From: Cohnella endophytica
GTDB taxonomy: Bacteria > Bacillota > Bacilli > Paenibacillales > Paenibacillaceae
Length of the DNA stretch: 64,000 bases
NCBI RefSeq assembly: GCF_003628305.1
Contig: NZ_RBZM01000010.1
Span: 62,001-126,000 of the forward strand
Direction of reading: 5' to 3'
Shown here: positions 8,375 through 16,509 of the stretch, piece by piece
Position numbering within the stretch: position 1 is the first letter of the stretch
Layout of the letters: every line of letters starts with the position of its first letter
The notes under the pieces: generated by a model
The model's database searches: none
The model's input: only the letters and a program-made list of their open reading frames with translations
What the model was told of the DNA's origin: nothing
Position numbers and translations under genes: made by a program

Positions 8375-10885
8375 TTAAGGGATTGCTGGAGCTGGCGGAA
8401 GAATCGTCACAAATTCGCCGACATGGTCTTCATCGAAATTTGCCTTGTACACATAATAACCGATAATGTTTTTGTTTTCATCATAGACGAAGACATATAC
8501 GTATTGGTTGTATATTTCATTTCGGCCAAGGAAGTAATGCAGATAAGGGAATTCGAAATTAATTTTCGATACGGAATGAATGGCCCCAAACTTATTGTAG
8601 CTGATTTTGACATCTTCATTCGTCCAGATGCGCGGAGCTGTGTCGGCACTCCAAATATCCGACCAATTGATGCTCATAAATTTTGCGTTAAGCAGATCCG
8701 AACTCGTGATTTTATCAGGATGGAAGCTGATTTTAAATCCATACGAGCTCCGATCCGGAAAAGTGCTATGAGCGTCATCATCCTGCAGTTCTTCTCTCGT
8801 CATCAACTGGACATCGATTCCTGAACCGTCCGTCACGAGATTGAGAGGGGTAAGATCATATTGATAACTGCCATCCATGATTTGTTGGTCGCCGCGTGTA
8901 ACCGTCACATGAAATTCGCCTTGCAAGTTTGCTGCCGGTGTGAAATTTGGCAATTGCATAAACGTATTACCATTTTCGTTAGTCGCAGTGATGCTGTTGC
9001 TGCCGATAGTGACGACGACTTGATCCCCGTCTTCAAGTGCTCGGGACACCAAGCTGTACTGCGGGTGCGCTGTGTCGTAGCCCCTATTTTCTATACGGAA
9101 CGCTTCTTGCAAATTACGAGTGTAAAAAACTTCGATGTAATAAGATTTGGTGTGGATCTTATCGCCACTGTTAACGTAAATGTAAATGCTTGCGTCGTGT
9201 AGCGGTTTCAGGTGAACGTTAAAGGAGGTTTGACCTTTAGTTAATGTGTCCCAGCTATAAGTTCCGTCGTCATACTGGATGTCGTAAGAAACAGTTGCAT
9301 ATTCAGCAGCCGTGACGCTGAACGCTGTATCAGATTCGACGAAGTCGCGCGGTACTTCTAACGAGTAAGCAAATGCATCGCTACTAAAGCCTGCCCCGGT
9401 TATTACACGATCGAAGTTTCGTTGAAAGAGCTCAAAATCGTTCACGCTGCTCGAAACCGACAGACTGCTAAGAGTTGCATTACTGCAATCGGCCGTACAA
9501 ACGTCGCCGTTTCCATTACCATTGCCACCGTTGTTCGAGGAAGGTGTTGATCCACTTGTCGGTGGCGTCAGCGAAATATCGTTTTTGGAGGCGCCGTCTA
9601 CTTGGTTTGGCTTCGTCTCGAAAGAGGAGCCTTTCGCTTTCTCGTTGACCGTCGCGCTTTCGATTTTACCGTTACCGACCAATTTGGCTACTGCGTCGAG
9701 TATTAGCTTTAGAACTTGTGCTTCAGTACCTACGTTGATCGTATTGTTAGCTGCGCTCTCGTCGACGAGCAAATTGCTAACGGAACCGCTTGGAATATTG
9801 ATTTTAATGTTGGCTGCCATGACGCGTACGTCTTCGAATTGGCCGACCAGATCAACGGTAGCTCCTTGCGGCAAAGCTGAGGAAAGCTGGATATTTGCAA
9901 ATCCGCTGTCCGTTAAGTTAGACTCTTCGATTTTGGCTGACGTATTGACGATTACGTCCGTTACGGTTGTCGCGCCGATTGCCACAATTCTTACTTTACC
10001 GCTAGGCTTGTCCACGATAATGCGAAGTAAAACCGAATCCTCGATGTGAACGGAATTTTCGCCGCCTCCATTTACATGGGTCGTGCCTTTTACTGTCACT
10101 TTTTTCAAAGTAACGTCTCCATCGCGTACCTCTTTGGCAATGGTCAGATCCCCGTTGATAATCGTGTTTTGAAGCGTAACGCCGTCCACGGCAATGACAA
10201 CATTACCGTTGATTGTCTCTGTCTTATCGGTAGAACCGTACACGCCCGCTTTATCGAATACGGTGTCTGGCTTGTTTTGCAGACCTAGCGCTGCATTGAT
10301 GGCAACGACTGCTTCCGCGCGCGTAATATCCGCTTTAGGACGCATGTTGCCCTTCGCGTCACCTTTGAATACGTTGTGCGCAGCCAAAGTCGCAATCGCG
10401 CTTTTGCTCCAAACCGCGATTTGACTCGCGTCCCTGAACTGTGAGACGTCTCCGCCAGCCGGCGTATCCAGATGAAGCGCCTTTGCAATCATAACAGCCG
10501 CTTCTTGGCGGGATGTATTTTGATTTGGATTTACTTTGTTGACGGTATCTTTCAAATAGTCAGCTTTAACTGCGATTGCAAATTCTTGATATGCCCAGTT
10601 GTCTTGGGTCAAGTCATTAAAGGATACTCTTGCGGATGCATCGCTTAGCTTCAACGCGCGATTCAGGAGAGCCACGAATTCGCTGCGTTTTACGGGAGCA
10701 TTCGGTTTGAATGTTCCGTCAAGGTAACCTTTAATTAAGCCGGCATCTACCCATTTTCTCAAAGTGTCAGCTGCCCAATGCTTTTCTATATCCTGTGGCA
10801 CTGCAGCGGACGCAGAGGATAGCATCGAGTTGAAAACAAGGTTCAGAACGAGTAAAACTATGACTAAATGCTTACTTCGTTTCAT
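8375..10885 (-). CDS. SLH-domain surface protein with N-terminal SLH triplet
   Basis: An 836-residue exported protein. A signal peptide (MKRSKHLVIVLLVLNLVF...) is followed directly by three SLH domains (about residues 30-210; each contains the GYxDGTFKPNAPVKRSEF type motif). Next is a repetitive segment (about 215-440, NGDLTIAKEVRDGDVTLKKVTVKG) that looks like a parallel beta-helix, then a Ser/Gly/Asn linker and a Cys-containing region (VCTADCSNATLSSLSVS) starting a cadherin-like beta-sandwich region to the C-terminus. It would be fixed to the cell wall with its C-terminus outward. AGGAGGAAAATG gives a clear start. No catalytic motif seen; it probably has an adhesive or structural role. Confidence 0.87.
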   Translation of the reverse strand: MKRSKHLVIVLLVLNLVFNSMLSSASAAVPQDIEKHWAADTLRKWVDAGLIKGYLDGTFKPNAPVKRSEFVALLNRALKLSDASARVSFNDLTQDNWAYQEFAIAVKADYLKDTVNKVNPNQNTSRQEAAVMIAKALHLDTPAGGDVSQFRDASQIAVWSKSAIATLAAHNVFKGDAKGNMRPKADITRAEAVVAINAALGLQNKPDTVFDKAGVYGSTDKTETINGNVVIAVDGVTLQNTIINGDLTIAKEVRDGDVTLKKVTVKGTTHVNGGGENSVHIEDSVLLRIIVDKPSGKVRIVAIGATTVTDVIVNTSAKIEESNLTDSGFANIQLSSALPQGATVDLVGQFEDVRVMAANIKINIPSGSVSNLLVDESAANNTINVGTEAQVLKLILDAVAKLVGNGKIESATVNEKAKGSSFETKPNQVDGASKNDISLTPPTSGSTPSSNNGGNGNGNGDVCTADCSNATLSSLSVSSSVNDFELFQRNFDRVITGAGFSSDAFAYSLEVPRDFVESDTAFSVTAAEYATVSYDIQYDDGTYSWDTLTKGQTSFNVHLKPLHDASIYIYVNSGDKIHTKSYYIEVFYTRNLQEAFRIENRGYDTAHPQYSLVSRALEDGDQVVVTIGSNSITATNENGNTFMQLPNFTPAANLQGEFHVTVTRGDQQIMDGSYQYDLTPLNLVTDGSGIDVQLMTREELQDDDAHSTFPDRSSYGFKISFHPDKITSSDLLNAKFMSINWSDIWSADTAPRIWTNEDVKISYNKFGAIHSVSKINFEFPYLHYFLGRNEIYNQYVYVFVYDENKNIIGYYVYKANFDEDHVGEFVTILPPAPAIP

Positions 10886-11162
10886 TCATTTTCCTCCTTA
10901 TATTTCACGAGGCACATCATTAAGGTATTAAGACGTAATCATAGAACCTCGAATATAGGTGAATATTACCATGTAAAATGGGGGTGCTCCATGAAATTAA
11001 TGTAAAATAATGAGGATTTAGATAAATTTAAGAGGGTGACGCTTCTTCCGACAGACAACCGCTTAAGGATAATAAAAGTAAGGTTCACTTACGATGAGCT
11101 ATCATATTATACTTAATATAGATCGCAGGTGATTTCAAACCCAAACGGAAGAAGGGACAAGG

Positions 11163-11414
11163 ATGAATCAAGAAAATACGGCAGCCATTCTGGTTCAAGT
11201 ATTTCTCCCATTGGTTTTATGTTATCTATTGGTTTACAAGTACGTTGATATCCGCACGAAAAATACTCATTTTGTTTGCCCGGCATGCGCCAGTCGCTTT
11301 AAATTATCGAGATTATATTTTGCGTTCGCATTAAAAACTGGATTATTCAACGAACGAATAGTCACTTGTCCCGCTTGCGGATACAGAGGTAGGATGCCCA
11401 TATTAAAGGATTAG
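11163..11414 (+). CDS. Small membrane-anchored zinc-ribbon protein
   Basis: An 83-residue protein. An N-terminal transmembrane helix (about residues 8-26) is followed by two CPAC motifs separated by about 34 residues (FVCPACASRF... and TCPACGYRGRM), an apparent four-cysteine zinc ribbon on the cytosolic side or juxtamembrane. It has AAGAAGGGACAAGG upstream of ATG 11163 and is followed by its own terminator, so it is probably monocistronic. Function unknown. Confidence 0.75.
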   Translation: MNQENTAAILVQVFLPLVLCYLLVYKYVDIRTKNTHFVCPACASRFKLSRLYFAFALKTGLFNERIVTCPACGYRGRMPILKD

Positions 11415-11447
11415 CCGCCAAGTCTTATAGACTTAGTGGCTTTTTTT
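11414..11447 (+). terminator. Terminator of the zinc-ribbon gene
   Basis: GCCGCCAAGTCT pairs with AGACTTAGTGGC (one mismatch, one G-T pair, 3-base loop), followed by seven T. It begins at the last base of the stop codon. Confidence 0.85.
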
Positions 11448-11465
11448 ACACTTCTTCTCTCATCG

Positions 11466-11999
11466 TTAAACTAATAAATTGACGAGTAAATAGGGAATAA
11501 GGGTGGCGACGCCAATGCCGTATAATAAGTCCAACCAAATGACAGAGCCGTACGCGCAAATATAGATTAGACCGACGATGGGCGACACCAAAATTTTCAG
11601 TAACCAAGATGTTTCCCGGCTTTTGATGCTGCTCCAGATGTTCTGGGCATCGCCGGTGCTTGGAAAGGAATGCATGGCAATGGATACTCCTAACCAGATC
11701 AATACATAATCAATGAACGACGCATTCTCGAACTGAATGACGGGAATAGCCGAGGGTAGCGCAATTAAGGCACCTACGATTGTGTTAACAAAAAAGGGGC
11801 CAAGTCCTATCCATATTTGATGGGATGCTTTGCGAGGGTGCTCGTGTACGACGAAACCGGAAGGATTGCCGACACGGAAATAGCACACATCCAAGACGGC
11901 CGTTCGGAACAGTCTGCAGAAAAGCTGATGCGCGAATTCGTGCACGATCACGCCAGGGAAAGTAACGATGGAAATAAGAAATCCGGGAATAAAGAACAA
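11466..11999 (-). CDS. M50-like membrane metalloprotease (DUF3267-type)
   Basis: A 177-residue polytopic membrane protein with four to five hydrophobic segments. An HEFAH zinc-binding site (His20, Glu21, His24) lies at the end of the first helix, as in site-2-like or DUF3267 proteases. A second part contains SFPSTGDAQNIW, where a third metal ligand could sit. The start is TTG 11999, with GAGGTGAT about five bases upstream. It lies 19 bases behind the TPR/zinc-ribbon gene on the same strand, so the two form an operon. Substrate unknown. Confidence 0.75.
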   Translation of the reverse strand: MFFIPGFLISIVTFPGVIVHEFAHQLFCRLFRTAVLDVCYFRVGNPSGFVVHEHPRKASHQIWIGLGPFFVNTIVGALIALPSAIPVIQFENASFIDYVLIWLGVSIAMHSFPSTGDAQNIWSSIKSRETSWLLKILVSPIVGLIYICAYGSVIWLDLLYGIGVATLIPYLLVNLLV

Positions 12000-12018
12000 G
12001 AGATCACCTCGCTTGATA

Positions 12019-13089
12019 TTAACCGCGCCATGCCGTCGTACCGTCGAAGATCGAATTCAATTGATCTAAATCCTTCTGACCGTAATCTTCACGATCTCGC
12101 AGTAAGTTGACCAGTCGATCGCGTTCAGCCATATTCTGATTAAAATAATTGGCAAGCGCCAAGTTGGCGATCAGATTCCCGTCATCCGGATTCAGGTCAT
12201 AGGCGGTTTGTGCGTCAGCTAAGCCTTGCTTGTCCAAGTGTTGCTTTAATTCGATTCTGCTTAATGCAAAATAAGCGCTATCGCTCTCGCTGTTACTGCC
12301 GAGAACGGACTGAACTTCATGGGTTGCTTTATCGTATTGCTTGGTTTCCCTGTAGGCTGCGGCCAACAATAAAGTAGCGGGCTCATAATCGGTTTCCGTC
12401 TCCCGTAACTTCAATACGATGGACTCGACCTCATTAAATTGTTTAGCATCGAATAAGCTATCCGCTAAATAGTATTGTCCCGACACGCTTTCAGGGTGCT
12501 TGTCTATGTATTCTCTCAGCTTCGTAATTCGAACGGCGAGATCCGACCCCATGAAAATTTCTTGAAGTTCTTTATCGGAATAGTAACGGCGCTCCATCTC
12601 GGAAACGACATTATTGATCAAGTTGGCCATACTTTCGCTCTCGGCGGTTTTACCGCCGATTTTACTAAGCGTTTCGGAGGCTTTGTCGAATTGTCCTGTT
12701 TGATAATAAGAAATGAATAACCGGGCTAGTATTTTCGTCGAATCGGGAAAACGATCCGTCGCTTGTTCGAATTCATGCACGGCCGTCCAGCTTTTGTGGC
12801 TGTCGTATGCCTGAACTCCCCTTTTGTAATGAACGCCTGCGCTCAGAGTGAACGGAAATTGAAACAGGGAATACAAAAGCAAGATTACGATGACAAGCGT
12901 TGTCCCCTTGATCCATAAGGGAACTTTACGTTTGGCGAGTTCGGTTCGGCATACATGGCACAATAATAATCTGTAGCCGTCTTCAACTTCTCTTTCCTCG
13001 CAGCGCTGACAAATCGTCTCTTCAAGATCATGGGCGGGAAGGGTCGTATTAAGAGCGATTTCATTGCTGCCGGAAGCTATCGTCTCCAT
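12019..13089 (-). CDS. Zinc-ribbon, single-pass membrane TPR protein
   Basis: A 356-residue protein. Near the N-terminus a CQRCEE...CHVC pair forms a cytosolic zinc ribbon, followed by one transmembrane helix (about residues 63-82, TTLVIVILLLYSLFQFPF). The rest is a tetratricopeptide array (for example GVQAYDSHKSWTAVHEFEQA, ALSRIELKQHLDKQGLADA). TPRs scaffold protein complexes. ATG 13089 is chosen with GAAGG five bases upstream; TTG 13101 is open but sits directly on another AAAGGA. It is co-transcribed with the downstream M50-like protease, which may be its partner. Confidence 0.78.
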   Translation of the reverse strand: METIASGSNEIALNTTLPAHDLEETICQRCEEREVEDGYRLLLCHVCRTELAKRKVPLWIKGTTLVIVILLLYSLFQFPFTLSAGVHYKRGVQAYDSHKSWTAVHEFEQATDRFPDSTKILARLFISYYQTGQFDKASETLSKIGGKTAESESMANLINNVVSEMERRYYSDKELQEIFMGSDLAVRITKLREYIDKHPESVSGQYYLADSLFDAKQFNEVESIVLKLRETETDYEPATLLLAAAYRETKQYDKATHEVQSVLGSNSESDSAYFALSRIELKQHLDKQGLADAQTAYDLNPDDGNLIANLALANYFNQNMAERDRLVNLLRDREDYGQKDLDQLNSIFDGTTAWRG

Positions 13090-13254
13090 TTGGGCCTTCA
13101 ATCCTTTCTATTAGCGGACCGATTCGATTCTGAACTAAATACCCTCCCATGATTAAGAATCATTTCCAAATCTCATAATTCTACAAATTTCCACATATTC
13201 CTTCTCTAGAGAATCCGATAGGGGAACCTACCGCAAATAATAAAGAGCGATTAT

Positions 13255-13322
13255 ATAGTTGAAATGTATAGTTGAACTGTATATAATCTTATTAAGTTCA
13301 ACTGTACAGTTCAACTGCATAG
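13255..13322 (+). promoter_or_regulatory. Sigma-A promoter of the PadR operon overlapped by repeated GTTGAAC operators
   Basis: TTGAAA (13259-13264), a 17-base spacer and TATAAT (13282-13287) form a near-consensus promoter. Two direct copies of TATAGTTGAAxTG start at 13255 and 13267, covering the -35 and spacer. Two inverted copies (AGTTCAACTG at about 13295 and CAGTTCAACTG at about 13307) lie just after the -10. Four half-sites arranged around the promoter strongly suggest an operator for the PadR repressor encoded 18 bases downstream. The promoter call is read directly; autoregulation is inferred. Confidence 0.8.
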
Positions 13323-13339
13323 AGATGGGAGGCGAACGA

Positions 13340-13660
13340 ATGAAGCACCAACTGCTGCCGTTGTCGGAAACGATGCACTATATTTTATTGGCGCTGAATG
13401 AGCCGCTTCACGGGTATGCCATTATGCAAACGGTTGAGCATATGAGCGGAGGGGCGGTAATTCTGGCGGCGGGAACGTTGTACGGAGCCGTCGATAATTT
13501 GAGCAAGCATGGCTGGATCGAGCCGGTGCCGGGTGAATCGGGACGCCGGAAAGTGTACCGGATCACGGATGAGGGGAAAGGAATACTGGCAATCGAACAG
13601 AGGCGTCTACAGCATCTGCTATCACTCTATGAAACGAGGGAGTACGATGAAAAAACTTAG
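13340..13660 (+). CDS. PadR family transcriptional regulator
   Basis: A 106-residue winged-helix regulator. LSETMHYILLALNEPLHGYAIM and TLYGAVDNLSKHGWIEPV are the typical PadR DNA-binding core, with RRKVYRITDEGK as the wing. ATG 13340 follows GGGAGG at good spacing; the longer open frame from 13259 runs through the promoter and is discounted. The gene overlaps the following DUF2812 gene by 14 bases. PadR-DUF2812 pairs are common in Firmicutes, where PadR represses its own operon until an inducer binds. Confidence 0.92.
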   Translation: MKHQLLPLSETMHYILLALNEPLHGYAIMQTVEHMSGGAVILAAGTLYGAVDNLSKHGWIEPVPGESGRRKVYRITDEGKGILAIEQRRLQHLLSLYETREYDEKT

Positions 13661-14249
13661 GTTGTTCGCTAATCTACTAGCTGAGGAAAAGTGGCTAAAC
13701 GACCGATTGGCCGAAGGATACGCTTGCGATAGGATAAGCCCGTTCGGCTCGTATACGTTCAAGCCGTCAGCCCGTAAAATGGTCATTCGTCTGGATTATC
13801 AGGATTATATGAGTGCGGAGAAGTTCGAAGAATATAAAGTGACCTATGCGGATTTCGGTTGGTCCCATCTGAAGGGCGGACGCTGGGGGAGCATACAGTA
13901 TTGGCAAAAAAACGCGGATGGCCGCGACGAGATTTTTTCGGATGCCGGCTCGCAGGTTGCATATTATAAACGCCTTATGAATTACTCCCTGATGACGGCC
14001 TGCCTCTTTTTCATTTACACAATGATCATATTGAAGGGAAGTATCTTCCACGCCCTGTTCGATATCAAAGCAAGCTATTTAACCAACGGATTATGGGAGA
14101 GGGAAGGATCGAAATTCTGGAGGGCGTTTATATTCGAAACTCCGTTTGCGATGCTGCGCTTCTTGCCTCCCTGGATTTTCATGATCGCCTGCGCCATGTT
14201 CCTATTCAGCTGCGTCCAATACAATAATAAGAAGAAAAAGTACGTTTAA
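13647..14249 (+). CDS. DUF2812 membrane protein
   Basis: A 200-residue protein. A soluble N-terminal half (LFANLLAEEKWLNDRLAEGYACDRISPFGSYTF region) matches DUF2812, followed by two transmembrane segments near residues 112-130 and 175-195. DUF2812 proteins are usually encoded beside PadR regulators; their biochemical role is unknown, though envelope stress or resistance has been proposed. ATG 13647 lies inside the padR coding end with GAGGGAG just upstream, so translation is coupled. The VOC gene follows 12 bases later. Confidence 0.85.
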   Translation: MKKLRLFANLLAEEKWLNDRLAEGYACDRISPFGSYTFKPSARKMVIRLDYQDYMSAEKFEEYKVTYADFGWSHLKGGRWGSIQYWQKNADGRDEIFSDAGSQVAYYKRLMNYSLMTACLFFIYTMIILKGSIFHALFDIKASYLTNGLWEREGSKFWRAFIFETPFAMLRFLPPWIFMIACAMFLFSCVQYNNKKKKYV

Positions 14250-14261
14250 GGGGGACAAAGT

Positions 14262-14669
14262 ATGAAGATTCGATTAGAAGGTATTACCGTGTTGGCGAGC
14301 GATGTATCTGTCTTGGCTGGTTTCTACCGCGAAGTCATTGGGTTTAAAACGGTGATCGAAGAGGATCATTATGTAGAATTCGAGAATAGCGGGATTCGTA
14401 TGGCGATATGCTCCAAATCGTTAATGGCGGAAAATACAAACCAGCACCATTCGTTCATTGAAGAACGAAAGGGACAAGCATTCGAGCTTAACTTTGAATG
14501 CAATTCTCCGGAAGCTGTCTATGATCTGTTCAAGACATTCACCTCGAAGGGAGCTACGGCGATTTCTGAACCAAAGACCATGTCATGGGGGCATACGACT
14601 GGCTTTTTTGCCGATCCAGAGGGGAATATCCATTCCATTTTTGCGATCAACCCAAACCCGGTTGGATAG
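14262..14669 (+). CDS. VOC (glyoxalase-like) protein
   Basis: A 135-residue VOC-fold protein with duplicated beta-alpha-beta-beta-beta motifs (LEGITVLASDVSVLAGFYREVIGF and, near the end, GHTTGFFADPEGNIHSIF). Metal-ligand-like His and Glu positions are present, but the reaction is unknown. AAGGGGG precedes ATG 14262 at good spacing. As the third gene after the PadR promoter it may be under the same control. Convergent with the GNAT gene. Confidence 0.85.
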   Translation: MKIRLEGITVLASDVSVLAGFYREVIGFKTVIEEDHYVEFENSGIRMAICSKSLMAENTNQHHSFIEERKGQAFELNFECNSPEAVYDLFKTFTSKGATAISEPKTMSWGHTTGFFADPEGNIHSIFAINPNPVG

Positions 14670-14694
14670 CACCGGGCAAGGAGCCGATGCTTGG

Positions 14695-15279
14695 CTAAAC
14701 GGTAAGCATGCTTTCCAGCTTCGATTTTACGTCGGGCCATTCCGAGGCGATAAAGCTATAATAAGCCGTGTCTCTGATGTAGCCATCGTTCAATATTCGA
14801 TGACATCGGTGTATTCCTTCCGGAACGGCACCAATTCGCTCCATCGCACTTAATGAACGGGAATTGCGGGAATCGGCTTTAAGCTGCACGCGGACCGTAC
14901 CCAACGTTTCAAAACAATGCCGCAGCAGCAAATATTTGCACTCGGTGTTGACGCGAGTTCTCCATACTTCTCTGGCAAGAGCAGTCCATCCGATTTCCAA
15001 CTGCCTATGAGGGATGGAAATGTCCGCAAATCTGGTCGTTCCTACTAGTCGGTCCGTCTCTATGTCGCGAATAACAAAAGGCATGGCAACTCCTCTGGCA
15101 CGTTCCTCTAAAGCCGTCTCTACATACGTTTTCATATCGTTTATATTTCTCATGCCCGGGGGAGAATACGTCCAAATCTCCAGATCGTTCAGCGCATTGT
15201 ATAGCGGGGCGATATGAAGAGCTTCCATGGGAACAAGGGCGATCCTAACTCCTTGCAAAATAACGGGTTCGACTCGCAT
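14695..15279 (-). CDS. GNAT family N-acetyltransferase (RimJ/RimL type)
   Basis: A 194-residue acetyltransferase. The sequence LEIGWTALAREVWRTRVNTECKYLLL, then VRVQLKADSRNSRSLSAMERIGA, is the GNAT A-site and the RimL-like C-terminal motif. It would transfer acetyl from acetyl-CoA to an amine, perhaps a protein N-terminus or a small molecule. The ATG is preceded by AAGGAGACATAGTCG. It is probably monocistronic. Confidence 0.88.
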   Translation of the reverse strand: MRVEPVILQGVRIALVPMEALHIAPLYNALNDLEIWTYSPPGMRNINDMKTYVETALEERARGVAMPFVIRDIETDRLVGTTRFADISIPHRQLEIGWTALAREVWRTRVNTECKYLLLRHCFETLGTVRVQLKADSRNSRSLSAMERIGAVPEGIHRCHRILNDGYIRDTAYYSFIASEWPDVKSKLESMLTV

Positions 15280-15657
15280 CGACTATGTCTCCTTTTTTCT
15301 CCGATTTCTAGTGGTTAGTATTTAGGATACAAAGACAATTGACAACTGATAAGAGCCAATTTTCATCTTTAATAGTAGGCCAATTGCAGAACTGAGGACT
15401 TACGCAATATTTCTTTTACTTAAAATGTAAATATTAAGGTAAAGTTGATATCCATTACCAGTCATGTTATCCTATCCTAAATGAGGCATCTCGCAATGAA
15501 GCGGGGTGTCTTCATTGTTTATATCTGCATTTTACATTTAATGGGTGAGGCGGTGATGCTGTGTTTTCTGTCCTATTCCCCGCTAGAAGGGGACACGATT
15601 TGTGCAAGGTTGGACGCCGGAACGTACAAATTATGAGACGAGGAGAGAAAATCGATT
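15280..15657. other. 378-base gap with a candidate promoter and a strong 5' hairpin
   Basis: No convincing gene is seen here. TTGATA (15445-15450), a 17-base spacer and TATCCT (15468-15473) form a weak plus-strand promoter. Directly after the expected start is a hairpin of about 15 bp (15480-15516; AATGAGGC... with ...GTCTTCATT, one bulge, AATGAA loop). It is followed by about 140 bases of leader before the 59-residue ORF. A 31-codon ORF at 15540 lacks support. Confidence 0.4.
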
Positions 15658-15837
15658 ATGGCTACCAAAACTAGAGGAAATGTATTGCTTCAACTTGAAG
15701 GGAAGGGTAGAGGAGAATGCCCGCTATGCGCTAGAACGGGAATAAAGCTGCTCTATGACGGGGTATTGGGTGACGGTACGCCAACGAAGGTATGTAAATA
15801 CTGCCGACCCAAAAAACAATTGAAAAAGGCAAATTGA
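15658..15837 (+). CDS. Small zinc-ribbon-like protein, 59 residues
   Basis: A short ORF that starts ATG GCT ACC and ends TGA 15835-15837, preceded by GAGGAGA about 10 bases upstream. The product has a CPLC motif around residue 22 and a CKYC motif around residue 46, spaced as a four-cysteine zinc ribbon, with a basic C-terminus (RPKKQLKKAN). It is probably a nucleic-acid or protein-binding cytosolic protein. I do not recognise the family. It lies upstream of the 24-codon ORF and the GreA/GreB-like gene on the same strand, so a small operon is likely. Confidence 0.65.
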   Translation: MATKTRGNVLLQLEGKGRGECPLCARTGIKLLYDGVLGDGTPTKVCKYCRPKKQLKKAN

Positions 15838-15881
15838 TCCTTACAAAGATTCATCGGTCTTATTTGAAGGAGGATTTATTA

Positions 15882-15956
15882 ATGGCTAAAGGACGTGCTT
15901 TGGATTTCGAGTATCGGGGAGCGAGTTTCGAGGGGGTAGGATCCGGTGAACCATAG
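15882..15956 (+). CDS. 24-codon micro-ORF overlapping the GreA-like gene
   Basis: ATG 15882 with a strong GGAGGA eight bases upstream opens a 24-residue frame beginning MAKGRALDFEYRGASF and ending TAG at 15954-15956. It overlaps the GTG start of the next gene by 11 bases. The ribosome binding site is better than many in the window, so it is probably translated, either as a real small protein or as a leader that couples translation of the Gre-like gene. No family recognised. Confidence 0.45.
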   Translation: MAKGRALDFEYRGASFEGVGSGEP

Positions 15957-16362
15957 TCGTGAAGATACGTTGGGCGATAATCTAAGAGAACAACTCTTAT
16001 TTTTTGACGAGAATGGTACGGACATAATCAACACCTACCCGAATCTCGCGGATAGAATGCATTTGAATAAATTCATTGCGACGTATCGCCATCATATTGG
16101 ACAATACCTCGAGAGATCCGGCAATAATGCCGAGGAAAAGTATGTCTGGATAGGTTCCAAGGTGACCATTCGGTATGAAGCCGAGGGAGACGAAGAGACG
16201 CTAACGATTGTGCTGCCTCATCAGGTAGATGTTGAGCTCGGACATATTTCTTTCTTGTCGCCGGTAGGTCAACACCTCCTTCTCTCGGAGAACGGCCATA
16301 GAATAGAGATCGACTCTCCGGCGGGGAAGTATTGGATAACCGTCGTGAATGTATCGGATTGA
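15946..16362 (+). CDS. GreA/GreB-family transcription elongation factor-like protein
   Basis: A 138-residue protein. The C-terminal half (about residues 67-135, VWIGSKVTIRYEAEG to SPAGKYWITVVNV) fits the GreA/GreB C-terminal FKBP-like domain, including the ISFLSPVGQHLL motif that normally contacts RNA polymerase. The N-terminal part is shorter than the usual coiled coil (about 60 residues) and does not show the canonical acidic tip, so transcript-cleavage stimulation is doubtful; it may only compete for the secondary channel. GTG 15946 follows GAGGGGGTAGGATCCG. A hairpin at 16378 follows the gene. Confidence 0.75.
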   Translation: MNHSREDTLGDNLREQLLFFDENGTDIINTYPNLADRMHLNKFIATYRHHIGQYLERSGNNAEEKYVWIGSKVTIRYEAEGDEETLTIVLPHQVDVELGHISFLSPVGQHLLLSENGHRIEIDSPAGKYWITVVNVSD

Positions 16363-16377
16363 ACTTTAGTAAGTTGA

Positions 16378-16424
16378 GGGGCTGCAACAGGTTATGATCA
16401 AGTAACCTGTTGCAGCCCTAGTTG
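16378..16424 (+). terminator. Hairpin terminator after the Gre-like gene
   Basis: A perfect 16-bp stem (GGGCTGCAACAGGTTA with TAACCTGTTGCAGCCC) and an eight-base loop are followed by the weak T-rich TAGTTGG. The stem is very stable. Confidence 0.65.
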
Positions 16425-16509
16425 GTTTTCCCATTCGAAAGCTCCTGTTGCATCTGGGCGATTTCAGGCATAAGCTGATTGAGGAAATCAATCGGCAGGG
16501 GGCAAAGTC

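Noticed and set aside
15540-15635. 31-codon ORF before the 59-residue zinc-ribbon gene
   Set aside because: Poorly spaced binding site, no recognisable motif, and it ends in the leader; not enough to call a gene.
16425-16505. Minus-strand 26-codon frame ending ELSNGKTN
   Set aside because: Looks coding-like, but an in-frame stop is just upstream and no start with binding site exists; at most a relic.
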